Assembly (NCBI GenBank): GCA_002359495.1
Contig: DENB01000062.1
Span: 1 to 47,793, forward strand
DNA from: Enterobacteriaceae bacterium UBA2655
GTDB taxonomy: Bacteria; Pseudomonadota; Gammaproteobacteria; Enterobacterales; Enterobacteriaceae
DNA length: 47,793 nucleotides
Reading direction: 5' to 3'
The translations under genes and the position numbers were made by a program. Position 1 is the first letter of the stretch, and every line of letters begins with the position of its first letter. Below, in pieces: positions 21,434 to 31,993 of the stretch. The notes below the pieces were generated by a model that ran no database searches, was not told where the DNA came from, and saw only the letters and a program-made list of their open reading frames with translations.

Positions 21434-22183
21434 CTACGATGAGAAAGCGACGCGAACACGCGCTAAATCATCCGGCGTGTCAACGCCGACGCTCGGCACC
21501 GCCTGCGCAGTATCGACATGGATTTTTTCACCATACCAGAGCACGCGCAGCTGTTCCAGCAGCTCGATCTGCTCCAGCGGGCAGGCCTTCCAGGTGACGT
21601 AACGGCGAATAAAGCCGGCGCGATAAGCGTAAATGCCGATATGACGCAGCAGCGTATCGCCTGCTACCTCGCGGGATTGCGCATAGCGCTCCCGGTCCCA
21701 GGGAATAGTCGCGCGGGAGAAGTAGAGCGCATACCCCTGTTTGTCGGTCACCACTTTTACTGCGTTCGGATTAAACGCCTCTTCAGCATCGGTAATCGGC
21801 ACCGCCAGCGTCGCCATGCCTGCCTCCGACCGGGCCAGGTTTTCAGCGACCTGACGCACAATAACCGGCGGGATCAGCGGCTCGTCGCCTTGAACGTTGA
21901 CGATAATTTCATCGTCTGCGAACTGATATTTTTCAATCACCTCCGCCAGGCGTTCAGTGCCGGAATGGTGATCGGCGCGGGTCATGCACACTTCGCCGCC
22001 CGCCGCCTCGACGGCCGCCGCGACGTCAGGATGATCGGTAGCGATAATAACGCGATCGGCACCGGATTCACGCGCGCGCTCCATGACATGAACCACCATC
22101 GGCTTGCCGTGGATATCCACTAACGGCTTGCCGGGCAGACGCGTCGAGGCGAAACGAGCCGGAATGATTGCGATGAAACTCAT
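21434..22183 (-). CDS. kdsB: CMP-Kdo synthetase (KdsB)
   Basis: 3-deoxy-manno-octulosonate cytidylyltransferase, which activates Kdo with CTP for lipopolysaccharide inner-core synthesis. The product has 249 residues. It has the nucleotide-binding start [19 protein letters not shown], the metal and substrate segment [10 protein letters not shown], and the Kdo-binding region [12 protein letters not shown] and [16 protein letters not shown]. The start overlaps the ycaR stop as ATGA. It is the distal lipopolysaccharide gene of the comEC-msbA-lpxK-ycaQ-ycaR-kdsB set. Confidence 0.97.
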   Translation of the reverse strand: MSFIAIIPARFASTRLPGKPLVDIHGKPMVVHVMERARESGADRVIIATDHPDVAAAVEAAGGEVCMTRADHHSGTERLAEVIEKYQFADDEIIVNVQGDEPLIPPVIVRQVAENLARSEAGMATLAVPITDAEEAFNPNAVKVVTDKQGYALYFSRATIPWDRERYAQSREVAGDTLLRHIGIYAYRAGFIRRYVTWKACPLEQIELLEQLRVLWYGEKIHVDTAQAVPSVGVDTPDDLARVRVAFSS

Positions 22184-22362
22184 GGATGGATCTCTTCAAC
22201 GGAGAGCGTGCGCGCTTCGGTTTCCAGCAGCACCGGAATGCCGTCCCGCACCGGAAAAGCCAGGCCGTCGGGTTTACAGATCAGCTCCTGTTGCTCTTTG
22301 TTGTAATACAATTTGCCGTTGCATACCGGACAAGCCACAATTTCAAGTAAACGGTGATCCAT
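22180..22362 (-). CDS. ycaR: YcaR, Trm112-like zinc-ribbon small protein
   Basis: 60-residue protein of the UPF0434/Trm112 family, function unproven in enterics. The N-terminal [14 protein letters not shown] contains the CxxC pair (C11, C14); a third cysteine lies at 29. The start at 22362 is fixed by the family N-terminus and by GGAGG 4-5 bp upstream; the frame is open 70 codons further but that part lies inside ycaQ. It is coupled to kdsB by an ATGA overlap, so the two are probably made in step. Confidence 0.93.
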   Translation of the reverse strand: MDHRLLEIVACPVCNGKLYYNKEQQELICKPDGLAFPVRDGIPVLLETEARTLSVEEIHP

Positions 22363-22450
22363 ATTTCCTCCATTACGGACCGATTCGTAAGTGCCCTGTA
22401 GCATACCATAGCGCAGGATAAGGGCGTGATTTGCGGTAACAACCGCAGTT

Positions 22451-23665
22451 TTACTCTGTAAGCGACCACTGACGCTGCCAGCGGGCCAGCAAGGCGTCGG
22501 GGGCCTGTTCAATGATAACGTTGTTCGCCCCTTGCCAGCGGGCGAAGCGGCTGATAGCATGCTGAATGTCATCCAGAAAGGGTTTGGTTACGCGCGTTGT
22601 CTCTTCCAGCCAGATATTTTTAATCACGAGCTGTCCGGCTTTTCGCGCCATTTTCGCGTCCAGCCTTCCCTTGAGTTCTCCGCGATGCAGTATCGGCAAT
22701 ACGAAGTAGCCATACTTTCTTTTCGCTTCGGGCGTATAGCATTCAATGCGGTAATCGAAACTGAACAATTCCCGTGCGCGCTTGCGATCCCATACTACCG
22801 GATCGAAAGGCGAAAGCAGCGCGCTATGCGTGGCGGAGAGCGGCTTCTCCAGCAGCGGCAGCAGCCCGGCATGCAGCCACAGCTCGCCGAGCGTTTCGAC
22901 CTCAACCGGCACGATGGCGCCGCTCGCCTGCGCTGTGGCAATAAACGATTTCAGCGGCGCCCGTTTTAAACGATAGTAGTCCGGCAGCCAGCCTTCACGG
23001 AAAATCCCCAGGCTGCGGGCGCTTTTCATCAGCATCTCGTTGACCGCTTCCGCTTCGCTCAGGCTGTGCAGCGCATCTTGCCAGTCTGGCATGACGCGCG
23101 AACGCAGATCGTAAACGCGTTGGAAATTATGCCTTCCCACTACCATCAGCTCGCCCGCGCTGAATAAATTTTCCAGATGACGTTTATGGGGCTTCCAAGC
23201 CCACCATCCTGACGGGCTGTTTTTTTCGCTGGTGAAATCCGCTGCTTTTACCGGTCCTCGTTGCGCAATATGCGCCAGCAGTTCGGCGATTTCCGCCTGA
23301 TGAGCCGCGACCCACTGCGCATTATATTTCCAACCCAGACGTTCCGGCTCCAGCATCCGATGGCGCAGCAGCGGGTAATCCTCGCGCGGAACAAAGCAGG
23401 CTTCATGCGCCCAATATTCGAACAATACACCGGAAGCGAGCGCCTGCTCCAGCCAGGCTGGCGGGTAATCGCCGAGCCGGCTGAAGAGCACAAGATAAGG
23501 GCTGCGCGCCACAACATGGATGGTATCGATTTGCAGCAGCGCCATCTGACGGATAACGCGCATCAGGTCGTCGTAGCGCGCTTTAGCGGGAGTACGCAGT
23601 AACCCCTGAGCGGCGAGATGAAGATATCGTGCGGCTTGCAGTGAAATTGAACGCTTCTGTTCCAC
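22451..23665 (-). CDS. ycaQ: YcaQ, interstrand-crosslink DNA glycosylase (AlkZ-like)
   Basis: Winged-helix (HTH_42) DNA glycosylase; the E. coli homologue unhooks nitrogen-mustard interstrand crosslinks. The product has 404 residues. The catalytic QxD motif is visible in LLQIDTI (Q45, D47), followed by the conserved [13 protein letters not shown] and EYWAHEACF blocks and [13 protein letters not shown] further on. The start is GTG with AAGG close upstream. It sits 27 bp after lpxK, an unexplained DNA-repair gene within a lipopolysaccharide operon, as in E. coli. Confidence 0.93.
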   Translation of the reverse strand: MEQKRSISLQAARYLHLAAQGLLRTPAKARYDDLMRVIRQMALLQIDTIHVVARSPYLVLFSRLGDYPPAWLEQALASGVLFEYWAHEACFVPREDYPLLRHRMLEPERLGWKYNAQWVAAHQAEIAELLAHIAQRGPVKAADFTSEKNSPSGWWAWKPHKRHLENLFSAGELMVVGRHNFQRVYDLRSRVMPDWQDALHSLSEAEAVNEMLMKSARSLGIFREGWLPDYYRLKRAPLKSFIATAQASGAIVPVEVETLGELWLHAGLLPLLEKPLSATHSALLSPFDPVVWDRKRARELFSFDYRIECYTPEAKRKYGYFVLPILHRGELKGRLDAKMARKAGQLVIKNIWLEETTRVTKPFLDDIQHAISRFARWQGANNVIIEQAPDALLARWQRQWSLTE

Positions 23666-23692
23666 GATCCTTTTCTCCCTGTGCCGACGCGG

Positions 23693-24703
23693 CTATAACA
23701 TTTCTTTTGTCGGCGGATGAGATGGGGCCGCACAGAGTTGCGTTATCCGCGTCAGCAAAGGTTCCAGCGCAGCGCCCTGCAGCTCGGCATCCACCGGTAG
23801 ATACCACCAGTTTTCCCGGGCGAAAGCGCGGCATTTCACCGCATCTTTCTCCGTCATCAGGAGCGTCTGCTGCGGCGTCGCCAGCGCTGCCAGCTCGCTC
23901 TGGCTGTAAGCATGATGATCGGCGAAGGCGACTTCCGCTACCGGCGTCAGCCCCTGCTGTTTCAGCGTAGCGAAAAAGCGCGGCGGATGGCCGATGCCAG
24001 CCATCGCCACCACCTGCGGCAGGGCTGAAAGGGCGCAGGTTGCGCCGCTCAGCATATTGACGGCCAGCGAAGGTTTAAGCGTCATGGCGATTTCGCCGGC
24101 GTTCGCCGTACCGCCATTGACAATAATACCGTCAACGCTGCGCAACCGGTCGGCGCGCTCCCGCATCGGGCCTGCCGGCAGCCACCAGCCGTTGCCGAAC
24201 CGCCGCACGCCGTCAATAACCACGATTTCAACATCACGCTGTAAGGCATAATGCTGCAGGCCGTCATCGGTGATAATCAGATCGAGCGGATAGCGCGCGA
24301 TCAGCGCTTCGACCGCTTCCCGCCGTTTCGGCGCAACGGCGACGGGCGCCCCGGTACGTTGCGCAATCAGCACCGGCTCATCGCCCGCCTGCTGCGTTAA
24401 GGTGGAAGACTCCACCAGCAAAGGATAATTTTCCGCCTTGCCGCCGTAACCGCGTGACACCACGCCGACACGTAAGCCGCGATGCTGAAGCGCCTGAACC
24501 AGCCAGATCGCTACCGGCGTTTTGCCGTTGCCGCCTGCGGTCAGGTTGCCTACGACCACGACCGGCAACGGCGCGCGCCAGCTTTTACGCCAGCCGCGCT
24601 GGTAGCTCAGACGAATCAGGCGCGCAACCAGCCCGTAAAGCAAGCTGAACGGCCAGAGCAGCAGCCAGAGCGGCGATCGTCCACTCCAGATACGCTCAAT
24701 CAT
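23693..24703 (-). CDS. lpxK: Tetraacyldisaccharide 4'-kinase (LpxK)
   Basis: Inner-membrane kinase that phosphorylates the 4' position of the lipid A disaccharide, an essential step. The product has 336 residues. An N-terminal membrane helix (about 10-30) precedes the Walker A loop TAGGNGKT (55-62); the SRGYGGK and [10 protein letters not shown] motifs and the ADHHAYS segment are intact. The start overlaps the msbA stop as ATGA. The last ~15 residues form a polar extension. Confidence 0.96.
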   Translation of the reverse strand: MIERIWSGRSPLWLLLWPFSLLYGLVARLIRLSYQRGWRKSWRAPLPVVVVGNLTAGGNGKTPVAIWLVQALQHRGLRVGVVSRGYGGKAENYPLLVESSTLTQQAGDEPVLIAQRTGAPVAVAPKRREAVEALIARYPLDLIITDDGLQHYALQRDVEIVVIDGVRRFGNGWWLPAGPMRERADRLRSVDGIIVNGGTANAGEIAMTLKPSLAVNMLSGATCALSALPQVVAMAGIGHPPRFFATLKQQGLTPVAEVAFADHHAYSQSELAALATPQQTLLMTEKDAVKCRAFARENWWYLPVDAELQGAALEPLLTRITQLCAAPSHPPTKEML

Positions 24704-26448
24704 TGGCCGAATTGCATCTTATGCAGCTGGGCGTAAGCACCCTTCTCCGCCAGCAGCGCGTCATGGGTGCCGCGTTCTACAATACGTCCATCTTCCACGA
24801 CGACAATCTCGTCTGCCTTTTCAATGGTTGAGAGGCGGTGGGCGATCACCAGCGACGTGCGGTTTTTCTGCAGCTCATCCAATGCGGCCTGAATGGCCCG
24901 TTCTGATTCCGTATCCAGCGCCGAGGTCGCCTCATCGAGGATCAGAATCGGGCAGTCGCGCAGCAAGGCGCGAGCGATAGCGATACGCTGACGCTGTCCA
25001 CCGGAAAGCAGCACGCCGTTTTCGCCAATCACCGTATCGAGACCGTTATCCATTTTGCCGATGAAATCCATAGCATGCGCCATGGTTGCCGCTTTCTCAA
25101 TATCTTCGCGGCTGTAAATGTCGCTGCGCGCGTAGGCGATATTATTGGCGATGGTATCGTTGAACAGATGGACGTTTTGCGAGACCAGCGCCACCTGATT
25201 ACGTAGCGATTGCAGCGTATATTCACGCAGGTCGTGACCATCCAGCAAAATTTCACCCTGCTGAATATCGTAAAAACGGGTAAGCAAGCTGGCCAGCGTC
25301 GATTTGCCCGAGCCTGAACGCCCGACTAACGCCACCATTTTACCCGCAGGCAGCAACAAATTAATCTCTCTCAACGCCGGCGTTTCGCGGCCCGGGTAGA
25401 AGAAGGTCACATCGCGGAATTCCACTTCGCCTTTTGCCCGCTCGATGACGCGCGTTCCGTTATCATTTTCCTGTTCGCTGTCGAGAATGGTAAACAGCGT
25501 CTGGCAGGCCGCCATGCCGCGCTGGAACTGGGCATTGACGTTGGTTAAGGATTTCAGCGGACGCATCAGCGCGATCATGGAGGAAAAGACCACGGTGATG
25601 GTTCCCGCCGTCAGGGTATCCATTACGCTTGGGAAACTGGCGGCGTAAAGCACAAAGGCGAGCGCCAGCGAAGCGATAAGCTGAATAATAGGGTCAGAGA
25701 TCGACGAGGCGGAAACCATCTTCATCCCCTGCTGACGCATAAGATTGCTGACGTGGGCGAAGCGCTTGCTTTCTACCTGCTGGCCGCCGAAAATCAGCAC
25801 TTCTTTGTGCCCCTTCAGCATCTGCTCGGCGCTGGTCGTGACCTGCCCCATGGTGTTCTGCATGTTTTTGCTGATATTGCGAAAGCGCTTCGAGACGGTA
25901 CGGATCGCCATGGAAACGACTGGCGCTAATACGATCAGGATCAGCGAAAGCTGCCAGCTATAATAGAACATCATAATAAACAGGCCGATAATCGATGCGC
26001 CTTCGCGCACGACCGTCACCAGCGCGCTGGAAGACGAGGAGGCGACCTGTTCAGAATCATAGGTAATGCGCGACAGCAAGGTTCCGGTCGATTGCTGATC
26101 GAAAAACGAGACCGGCATGCCCATCATATGACCGAAGAGGCGACGACGCATGTTCATCACCACGTTGCCGGAAACCCAGGAGATGCAATAGCTGGAAATG
26201 TAACTGGTAACGCCGCGTACCAGCATCAACCCGATAACCGCTAACGGCATCCATACCAGCACTGATTTATCTGCCTTACCAAACCCATCATCCAGTAAAG
26301 GTTTCAACAGAGAGAGCATTAACGTATCGCCTGCTGCGTTCAACACGAGGGCGACAGCTGCCACCAGCAATCCAGCTTTATGTGGCGCGATCATCGGCCA
26401 GAGTCGACGAAATGTCTGCCATGTCGAGAGATCTTTATCTTGATGCAT
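24700..26448 (-). CDS. msbA: Lipid A export ATP-binding/permease MsbA
   Basis: Homodimeric ABC exporter that flips core-lipid A across the inner membrane. The product has 582 residues, as in E. coli. Six membrane helices occupy roughly 25-310. The ATPase domain shows Walker A GRSGSGKS (about 376-383), the Q-loop VSQNVHLF, signature [14 protein letters not shown], Walker [13 protein letters not shown] and the switch His in IAHRLST. The ribosome-binding site is weak. It lies 35 bp downstream of comEC and overlaps lpxK, its metabolic partner. Confidence 0.98.
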   Translation of the reverse strand: MHQDKDLSTWQTFRRLWPMIAPHKAGLLVAAVALVLNAAGDTLMLSLLKPLLDDGFGKADKSVLVWMPLAVIGLMLVRGVTSYISSYCISWVSGNVVMNMRRRLFGHMMGMPVSFFDQQSTGTLLSRITYDSEQVASSSSSALVTVVREGASIIGLFIMMFYYSWQLSLILIVLAPVVSMAIRTVSKRFRNISKNMQNTMGQVTTSAEQMLKGHKEVLIFGGQQVESKRFAHVSNLMRQQGMKMVSASSISDPIIQLIASLALAFVLYAASFPSVMDTLTAGTITVVFSSMIALMRPLKSLTNVNAQFQRGMAACQTLFTILDSEQENDNGTRVIERAKGEVEFRDVTFFYPGRETPALREINLLLPAGKMVALVGRSGSGKSTLASLLTRFYDIQQGEILLDGHDLREYTLQSLRNQVALVSQNVHLFNDTIANNIAYARSDIYSREDIEKAATMAHAMDFIGKMDNGLDTVIGENGVLLSGGQRQRIAIARALLRDCPILILDEATSALDTESERAIQAALDELQKNRTSLVIAHRLSTIEKADEIVVVEDGRIVERGTHDALLAEKGAYAQLHKMQFGQ

Positions 26449-26483
26449 TATTTATTCAACGATGTTTGAAATAGCCGCTCATT

Positions 26484-28742
26484 CTACCTGGAATCGCGTT
26501 TGACGCCAAACCACGGATGATACCAACGGGGGAATATTTGCTCTCTCAGCCCGGCAATTCGCCATTTACCCTGATAAATCCGAATGCTGAGCTGACCGGA
26601 CTGCCCCGTATCGTACCAGAGATAACCATTTTTAACGTAATTGCCCACCACCTCGCGGGAAGGCATTCGCCAGGCGTTATAGCGCGCCACCGAAGCCAGC
26701 GCGACACGCCCCGCCACATGACGCTGCAGCAGCGGCGTCGATGAAGTCCGGCTTCCATGGTGCGGCACCTGCAAAAACGTGGCGCGCAGTTCCTCTTTCG
26801 CTATCGTCACCAGCTTATGTTCGGCATCACGCTCAATATCGCCGGTAAGCAACAGACTTATCTTGCCGTCGCTGACTTTCACGACGCAGGAATCGTTATT
26901 ATCACCCCGGATGCCGGTTTTTTGCGGCCAGAGCGCATCGAATGTCAGCCTTCCCCATCTCCAGTGCATTCCGCTATGGCAAGGCAGATGATCGGGCTGC
27001 CCGAGAGCGCTGCGTACCATTAAGTTCGGCCAGATTTTCTTTAGCGAACTGAGCCCGCCCGTATGATCGAGATGGTTATGGCTCAGCATCACTTCTCTGA
27101 TACGTATCCCTTTGCGTCGAAGCCAAGGCGCGATAACACGCTCTCCGGCATCGCCTTTCGCCCAGCGGTTGCCGGTATCATAAACCACAGCTTCGCGGCC
27201 TTGAGAAATGACGACGGCTAAGCCGTGCCCGACGTCAAGCATATCGACGCCCCAGTCCGCCTTCTCCGCGCTAAAACGCCAGAGCAAAAGCGCCAGTAGC
27301 AGGCTACAGCAGCTTAAGGGCGAGCTTCTCCACCACCCCAGCCGCCAGACAGCCATGCCGCCCCAGATTATAGCGGCGCAAAGGCCTGCCTCGCTTAAAT
27401 ACCACCAACCCGGCGGCAGCGCTTTCAGCCCGAAAATCACCAACGCCACGGATCGATCGGCAAGCCACCACAACAGCATGTGTATCGGCGCAACGGGAAC
27501 CAACATCGCCAGCAAAATCAAAGGCACGGTAATGAATGAAACGACAGGGATCGCCAGCATATTAGCGGCCAACGACGTCAGGCTGATCCCTTCGAACAGC
27601 GCAGCCTGCAACGGCGCCATAAGCAGCAGCATACCCAATTGCAGATGCGCCAGACGCAGCACGGCCCAACGGCGCTGACGTACATATTTCGCCGGTAAAG
27701 GAAACCAGTGATACCAGACCAGCAGCATGCCTGCCGCCAGCGCGGAAAGCCAGAAGCTCTCCGAGAGCACCGATAGCGGGTCGAAAAACAACATGAGGCC
27801 AACGCATAATAGCCAGATATGCCAGCTGGTCAGATTCAGTCCGAGAAGGCGCAACAGCGTCCAGAGCGACAGCGCCAGCAGAGCGCGCTGCGCGGGTGCA
27901 AGCGTGCCGGAAAGCCAAAGATAGAGCGCCGCGGTAAGCCAGCTTCCAAGCAGCGGCGCAATATAGCCGATGCGGGTAACCGGCAAAAACCACTGTATGC
28001 CGCGCACGATCAGCCAGCCGACGCTGGCGGCAAGCGCAATGTGCATTCCGGAAATCGCCATCAGATGTGCCGTTCCCGTTTCCCGCCATAGCTGGCGCAT
28101 TTCATCGCTCATTCCGTCGCGAATTCCGAATGCCAGCGCCTCTAACACGCTTTGCGCGGGCAGCGTTTGCATCGCTTTTTGGTGATGCTGAATGATTCGT
28201 TCCCGCCGGCTGCAGCCCCCGTCTTCAAGTTGACGGGAAATTATTCTTCCCTGGAACGGCGTATGGTTGGCAAGCGCGAAGCGCTGGGCGTCAAATTCGC
28301 CCTCATTCAGTCGCGCATGCAGGGCGCGCAATCGTAAGCGCATTTGCCAACGCTGTCCGGGACAGTAGTCATTCTCTTTTTCCGTTAGCGACAGCCAGGC
28401 ATAAAGCGGTGGAAACAGATAACGATCATCTATTTTGATCAATTTTACTTTTATGCGGGATCCCGCAGAATGCGCGTCTTCGATACGAACGACAGCGTTT
28501 TGCGGCTGCGCTATTAATCTGGTAATCGCGTCAGACATCTGGTGGCCATCCGCTAACGACCATACCAGCAGCAATAAGCCGTACCCGCACAAACGTACAC
28601 TGGCGCTGCCAAAATGAATCAGCATCAGAGCGATTACGGCTATACCCGCCAGTAGCGGTAAGCCGGGCAGATTCGGCAGGAAAAGTAAGGGTAACGCGCC
28701 GACGATCGTTAATGCGGCAAGCCCTGTCCATGTAGGCGTCAT
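26484..28742 (-). CDS. ycaI: ComEC/Rec2 family DNA-uptake channel homologue (YcaI)
   Basis: Polytopic inner-membrane protein of the ComEC family, which in competent bacteria passes single-stranded DNA across the membrane. The product has 752 residues with the ATG at 28742, chosen for AAGGA 9 bp upstream; a GTG 7 codons earlier is the alternative. In order: DUF4131 region, the competence domain with HLMAISGMHIA and many membrane helices, and a C-terminal metallo-beta-lactamase domain (MLDVGHGLAVV, SHNHLDHTGGL, LLTGDIE, VPHHGS). No frameshift is seen. Whether the host takes up DNA naturally is unknown. Confidence 0.93.
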   Translation of the reverse strand: MTPTWTGLAALTIVGALPLLFLPNLPGLPLLAGIAVIALMLIHFGSASVRLCGYGLLLLVWSLADGHQMSDAITRLIAQPQNAVVRIEDAHSAGSRIKVKLIKIDDRYLFPPLYAWLSLTEKENDYCPGQRWQMRLRLRALHARLNEGEFDAQRFALANHTPFQGRIISRQLEDGGCSRRERIIQHHQKAMQTLPAQSVLEALAFGIRDGMSDEMRQLWRETGTAHLMAISGMHIALAASVGWLIVRGIQWFLPVTRIGYIAPLLGSWLTAALYLWLSGTLAPAQRALLALSLWTLLRLLGLNLTSWHIWLLCVGLMLFFDPLSVLSESFWLSALAAGMLLVWYHWFPLPAKYVRQRRWAVLRLAHLQLGMLLLMAPLQAALFEGISLTSLAANMLAIPVVSFITVPLILLAMLVPVAPIHMLLWWLADRSVALVIFGLKALPPGWWYLSEAGLCAAIIWGGMAVWRLGWWRSSPLSCCSLLLALLLWRFSAEKADWGVDMLDVGHGLAVVISQGREAVVYDTGNRWAKGDAGERVIAPWLRRKGIRIREVMLSHNHLDHTGGLSSLKKIWPNLMVRSALGQPDHLPCHSGMHWRWGRLTFDALWPQKTGIRGDNNDSCVVKVSDGKISLLLTGDIERDAEHKLVTIAKEELRATFLQVPHHGSRTSSTPLLQRHVAGRVALASVARYNAWRMPSREVVGNYVKNGYLWYDTGQSGQLSIRIYQGKWRIAGLREQIFPRWYHPWFGVKRDSR

Positions 28743-28897
28743 CGTATCTGTTCCTTTTTTCACGAACAGTGTGACAGCCAGACAGGTAAAATTCTTTTGT
28801 GAAAAAAGCAGAGTGGAAGAACGGCTGCAAATAATCTGGCCGCTTTGCTATCCGTTACAAATGCCGGGAAGATAAATCACATAACAAACTAACCCGC

Positions 28898-28926
28898 AAA
28901 AAAAACGACACCCTGAGGTGTCGTTT
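28898..28926 (-). terminator. ihfB terminator
   Basis: A perfect 10-bp stem (AAACGACACC / GGTGTCGTTT) with a 4-nt loop gives a run of eight Us on the minus strand. It is 19 bp past the ihfB stop and separates it from the comEC operon. Confidence 0.93.
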
Positions 28927-28944
28927 CTGCGATTCGGTAACTGC

Positions 28945-29229
28945 TCAGCCGTAAATATTTGCACGATCGCGCAGCTCTTTACCCGGCTTGAAGTGAGGAA
29001 CGTATTTACCTTCCAACTCCACTTTGTCGCCCGTTTTCGGGTTACGACCGGTACGCGGCGCGCGGTAGTGCAAAGAAAAACTGCCGAATCCCCGGATTTC
29101 AATGCGTTCGCCCTGGGCCAGCGTTGTGGCCATGTGCTCAAGCATCTCTTTAACCGCATCCTCAACGACTTTCGCCGGAATATGAGTCTGCTGGCCCGCA
29201 AGTCTTTCAATCAGTTCTGACTTGGTCAT
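28945..29229 (-). CDS. ihfB: Integration host factor subunit beta (IhfB)
   Basis: Small DNA-bending protein that pairs with IhfA and organises promoters, recombination sites and the nucleoid. The product has 94 residues, as in E. coli. The dimerisation helices come first ([15 protein letters not shown]), then the beta-arm with the DNA-intercalating proline in GRNPKTG (P64). A strong ribosome-binding site (CCGGAGGA) precedes the ATG. It follows rpsA by 87 bp and may be read both with rpsA and from its own promoter. Confidence 0.98.
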   Translation of the reverse strand: MTKSELIERLAGQQTHIPAKVVEDAVKEMLEHMATTLAQGERIEIRGFGSFSLHYRAPRTGRNPKTGDKVELEGKYVPHFKPGKELRDRANIYG

Positions 29230-29281
29230 TAATCCTCCGGTTAATCCCTGTTGGCAAGGTTTGACAGCTTTTTACCGAATA

Positions 29282-29302
29282 CGGGCGGCATTAAGCCGCC
29301 CG
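29282..29302 (-). terminator. Hairpin in the rpsA-ihfB spacer
   Basis: An 8-bp GC-rich stem (CGGGCGGC / GCCGCCCG) with a 5-nt loop lies 14 bp after the rpsA stop. No U-run follows on the minus strand, so it is more likely a leaky attenuator or a 3'-end stabiliser than a full terminator, allowing some readthrough into ihfB. Confidence 0.55.
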
Positions 29303-29316
29303 ATGCGTAAGGTCGA

Positions 29317-30990
29317 TTACTCGCCTTTAGCCGCTTTGAACGCTTCAGCCATTGCGTTAGAGAAGTTGCTTTCTTCCTGTTTGTTGTTAACAGTTGCGAT
29401 TGCATCTTTCTCGTCAGCTTCGTCTTTCGCACGGACAGACAGGCTAACAACACGGTTTTTACGATCAACACCGGTGAACTTGGCTTCAACATCGTCGCCA
29501 ACGTTCAGAACCAGCGTAGCGTCTTCAACGCGGTCACGTGAAGCTTCAGAAGCGCGCAGGTAACCTTCCACGCCGTCTGCTAACTCAACTGTAGCACCTT
29601 TCGCGTCAACTGCAGTCACTTTACCGGTGACGATAGCACCTTTCTTGTTCAAAGTGATGTAGTTGTTGAACGGATCTTCAGCCAGCTGCTTAACGCCCAG
29701 GGAGATACGCTCACGCTCTGCGTCAACCTGCAGTACAACGGCAGCGATTTCGTCGCCTTTTTTGTACTCACGAACGGCTTCTTCGCCAGTCGCGTTCCAG
29801 GAAATGTCAGACAGGTGAACCAGACCGTCGATGCCGCCGTCCAGGCCGATGAAGATACCGAAGTCAGTGATTGACTTGATTTTACCTTCAACGCGATCGC
29901 CTTTGTTGTGAGTCTCAGCGAACTGCTGCCACGGGTTAGCTTTGCACTGTTTCAGGCCCAGGGAGATACGACGACGCTCTTCGTCGATGTCCAGAACCAT
30001 AACTTCAACCACGTCGCCCACGTTAACAACTTTAGACGGATGGATGTTTTTGTTGGTCCAGTCCATTTCGGAAACGTGTACCAGACCTTCAACGCCTTCT
30101 TCGATTTCAACGAAGCAGCCGTAATCAGTCAGGTTGGTTACACGACCGGTCAGTTTGGTACCTTCCGGATAGCGCTTAGCGATAGCAACCCACGGATCTT
30201 CGCCCAGCTGTTTCAGGCCCAGAGATACACGGGTACGTTCGCGGTCGAACTTCAGCACTTTAACAGTGATTTCGTCGCCCACGTTGACGATTTCGCTCGG
30301 ATGCTTAACGCGTTTCCATGCCATGTCGGTGATGTGCAGCAGGCCGTCGACGCCGCCCAGATCAACGAATGCGCCGTAGTCAGTGAGGTTCTTAACGATA
30401 CCTTTGACTTCCATGCCTTCCTGCAGGTTTTCCAGCAGCTGATCGCGCTCTGCACTGTTTTCAGATTCGATAACCGCGCGGCGGGAAACCACCACGTTGT
30501 TGCGCTTCTGATCCAGCTTGATCACTTTGAATTCAAGCTCTTTGCCTTCCAGGTGCAGGGTGTCGCGTACCGGACGTACGTCAACCAGTGAACCCGGCAG
30601 GAACGCGCGAATGCCGTTCAGCTCAACAGTGAAGCCGCCCTTGACTTTGCCGTTGATTACGCCAGTAACGGTCGCTGCTTCTTCGTAAGCTTTTTCCAGC
30701 ATCAGCCACGCTTCGTGACGTTTCGCTTTCTCACGAGACAGCAGGGTTTCGCCGAAGCCGTCTTCTACTGCGTCCAGAGCAACGTCAACTTCGTCGCCCA
30801 CCTGGATTTCAATTTCGCCTTGGGCGTTTTTGAACTGCTCAGCCGGAATGGCAGACTCAGATTTCAGGCCAGCGTCAACCAGCACGACATCTTTGTCGAT
30901 AGCAACAACAACACCGCGGACGATTGAACCCGGACGGGTTTCGATTTCTTTCAGGGACTCTTCGAAGAGTTGAGCAAAAGATTCAGTCAT
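29317..30990 (-). CDS. rpsA: 30S ribosomal protein S1
   Basis: Largest ribosomal protein; binds mRNA 5' regions and helps start translation. The product has 557 residues, as in E. coli. Six S1 repeats follow one another (about 20-87, 105-170, 190-260, 277-347, 364-434, 450-520), each ending in a motif such as [18 protein letters not shown]. The ATG at 30990 gives [13 protein letters not shown]; the frame extends 12 codons further without support. Codon use is that of a highly expressed gene. There is no canonical ribosome-binding site (only GAAG), as known for S1, which controls its own translation. Confidence 0.98.
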   Translation of the reverse strand: MTESFAQLFEESLKEIETRPGSIVRGVVVAIDKDVVLVDAGLKSESAIPAEQFKNAQGEIEIQVGDEVDVALDAVEDGFGETLLSREKAKRHEAWLMLEKAYEEAATVTGVINGKVKGGFTVELNGIRAFLPGSLVDVRPVRDTLHLEGKELEFKVIKLDQKRNNVVVSRRAVIESENSAERDQLLENLQEGMEVKGIVKNLTDYGAFVDLGGVDGLLHITDMAWKRVKHPSEIVNVGDEITVKVLKFDRERTRVSLGLKQLGEDPWVAIAKRYPEGTKLTGRVTNLTDYGCFVEIEEGVEGLVHVSEMDWTNKNIHPSKVVNVGDVVEVMVLDIDEERRRISLGLKQCKANPWQQFAETHNKGDRVEGKIKSITDFGIFIGLDGGIDGLVHLSDISWNATGEEAVREYKKGDEIAAVVLQVDAERERISLGVKQLAEDPFNNYITLNKKGAIVTGKVTAVDAKGATVELADGVEGYLRASEASRDRVEDATLVLNVGDDVEAKFTGVDRKNRVVSLSVRAKDEADEKDAIATVNNKQEESNFSNAMAEAFKAAKGE

Positions 30991-31113
30991 ATTGTAATCT
31001 TCAGGATTCTTTAATTTAACGTCCACCTGACTTCATGTCGGATGGGGTTGTTTCACATGCCCTGCACCTCTTCCCTGGCACAGGGTTACAGCAATCTGTT
31101 TTTGCCGAAAAAA
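30991..31113 (-). promoter_or_regulatory. rpsA leader region
   Basis: This 123-bp cmk-rpsA spacer includes a small hairpin (CCCTG / CAGGG at 31073-31085) and an A/U-rich stretch directly before the start codon in place of a Shine-Dalgarno sequence. In E. coli the corresponding leader folds into hairpins that let S1 repress its own synthesis. The same control is inferred here from the missing ribosome-binding site, not from a verified structure. Confidence 0.5.
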
Positions 31114-31794
31114 TTAAATGCCCAGCTTCTGGCGGGCATATTCTAGTGCCGTTTCAATGACTTGCTCGATAGAAAGGCTAGTTGAATCCAGCACCAGAGC
31201 ATCGTCGGCAGGCACTAAAGGCGCGATAGCGCGATTACGGTCGCGATCGTCGCGTTCTTTTATCTCGGCTAAAAGGCGATCAAAGTTAACACTAAAGCCC
31301 TTTTCCTGCAACTGTAGCATGCGACGCTGCGCACGTTCTTCAGAACTGGCGTCGAGAAAAATTTTTACCGGCGCATCAGGGAAAACCACCGTGCCCATAT
31401 CACGGCCGTCGGCAATCAGGCCCGGCTCTTCGCGAAACGCGCGCTGGCGACGCAGTAAGGCTTCACGCACCCGGGGGAACGCCGCTACGCGCGATGCGGT
31501 ATTGCTTACATCCTGAGTACGGATTTCGCCGGTCACCTCTTCCCCTTCCAGAATCACCTGCATCTCGCCGTTTTCCGAAATGAAGCGGACATCCAGGTGC
31601 GCCGCGATGGGAACCAGCGCTTCTTCCGATTCGATATCAACCTGATGATGCAGCGCGGCCAGCGCCAGTACGCGATAAATAGCGCCTGAATCCAGCAGAT
31701 GCCATTGCAGGGCTTCAGCCATGGCTTTGCAAAGGGTGCCTTTCCCCGCACCGCTTGGGCCATCGATGGTTATTACCGGGGCTGTTGCCGTCAT
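31114..31794 (-). CDS. cmk: Cytidylate kinase (Cmk)
   Basis: Phosphorylates CMP and dCMP with ATP. The product has 226 residues. The P-loop is GPSGAGKGT (12-20), followed by the CMP-binding region LLDSGAIYR and the NMP-specific insert, then [13 protein letters not shown] and the lid arginines in [15 protein letters not shown] ribosome-binding site lies upstream. It precedes rpsA as in E. coli; the 199-bp spacer to aroA lacks the ycaL gene found there in E. coli. Confidence 0.97.
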   Translation of the reverse strand: MTATAPVITIDGPSGAGKGTLCKAMAEALQWHLLDSGAIYRVLALAALHHQVDIESEEALVPIAAHLDVRFISENGEMQVILEGEEVTGEIRTQDVSNTASRVAAFPRVREALLRRQRAFREEPGLIADGRDMGTVVFPDAPVKIFLDASSEERAQRRMLQLQEKGFSVNFDRLLAEIKERDDRDRNRAIAPLVPADDALVLDSTSLSIEQVIETALEYARQKLGI

Positions 31795-31959
31795 TACTCT
31801 CTCCTGTTACTGCAATATTGTCTTTTAGCCTGTCCAGGCCGATGGGAATCAGGACATTATACGCTGCTCAGGGACGGTCTGTTATCTTTAAGCATAGATA
31901 GGGTTAAAAATTTCAGTAGATTCAGAGCATTTCTTTGCGAACGAGGCCAGTGCGGGGCA

Positions 31960-31986
31960 CAGAAACCCGGCGGAAAGACGCCGGGT
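31960..31986 (-). terminator. Terminator of the serC-aroA operon
   Basis: An 8-bp GC-rich stem (ACCCGGCG / CGCCGGGT) with a 6-nt loop, followed on the minus strand by UUCUGUG, lies 7 bp beyond the aroA stop. The U-tract is short, so some readthrough is possible. Confidence 0.7.
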
Positions 31987-31993
31987 CGGCAAT

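Noticed and set aside
26484..28742. ComEC homologue as a sign of a competence island
   Set aside because: It is the conserved enteric ycaI gene in its normal place next to msbA; no other competence genes are nearby.
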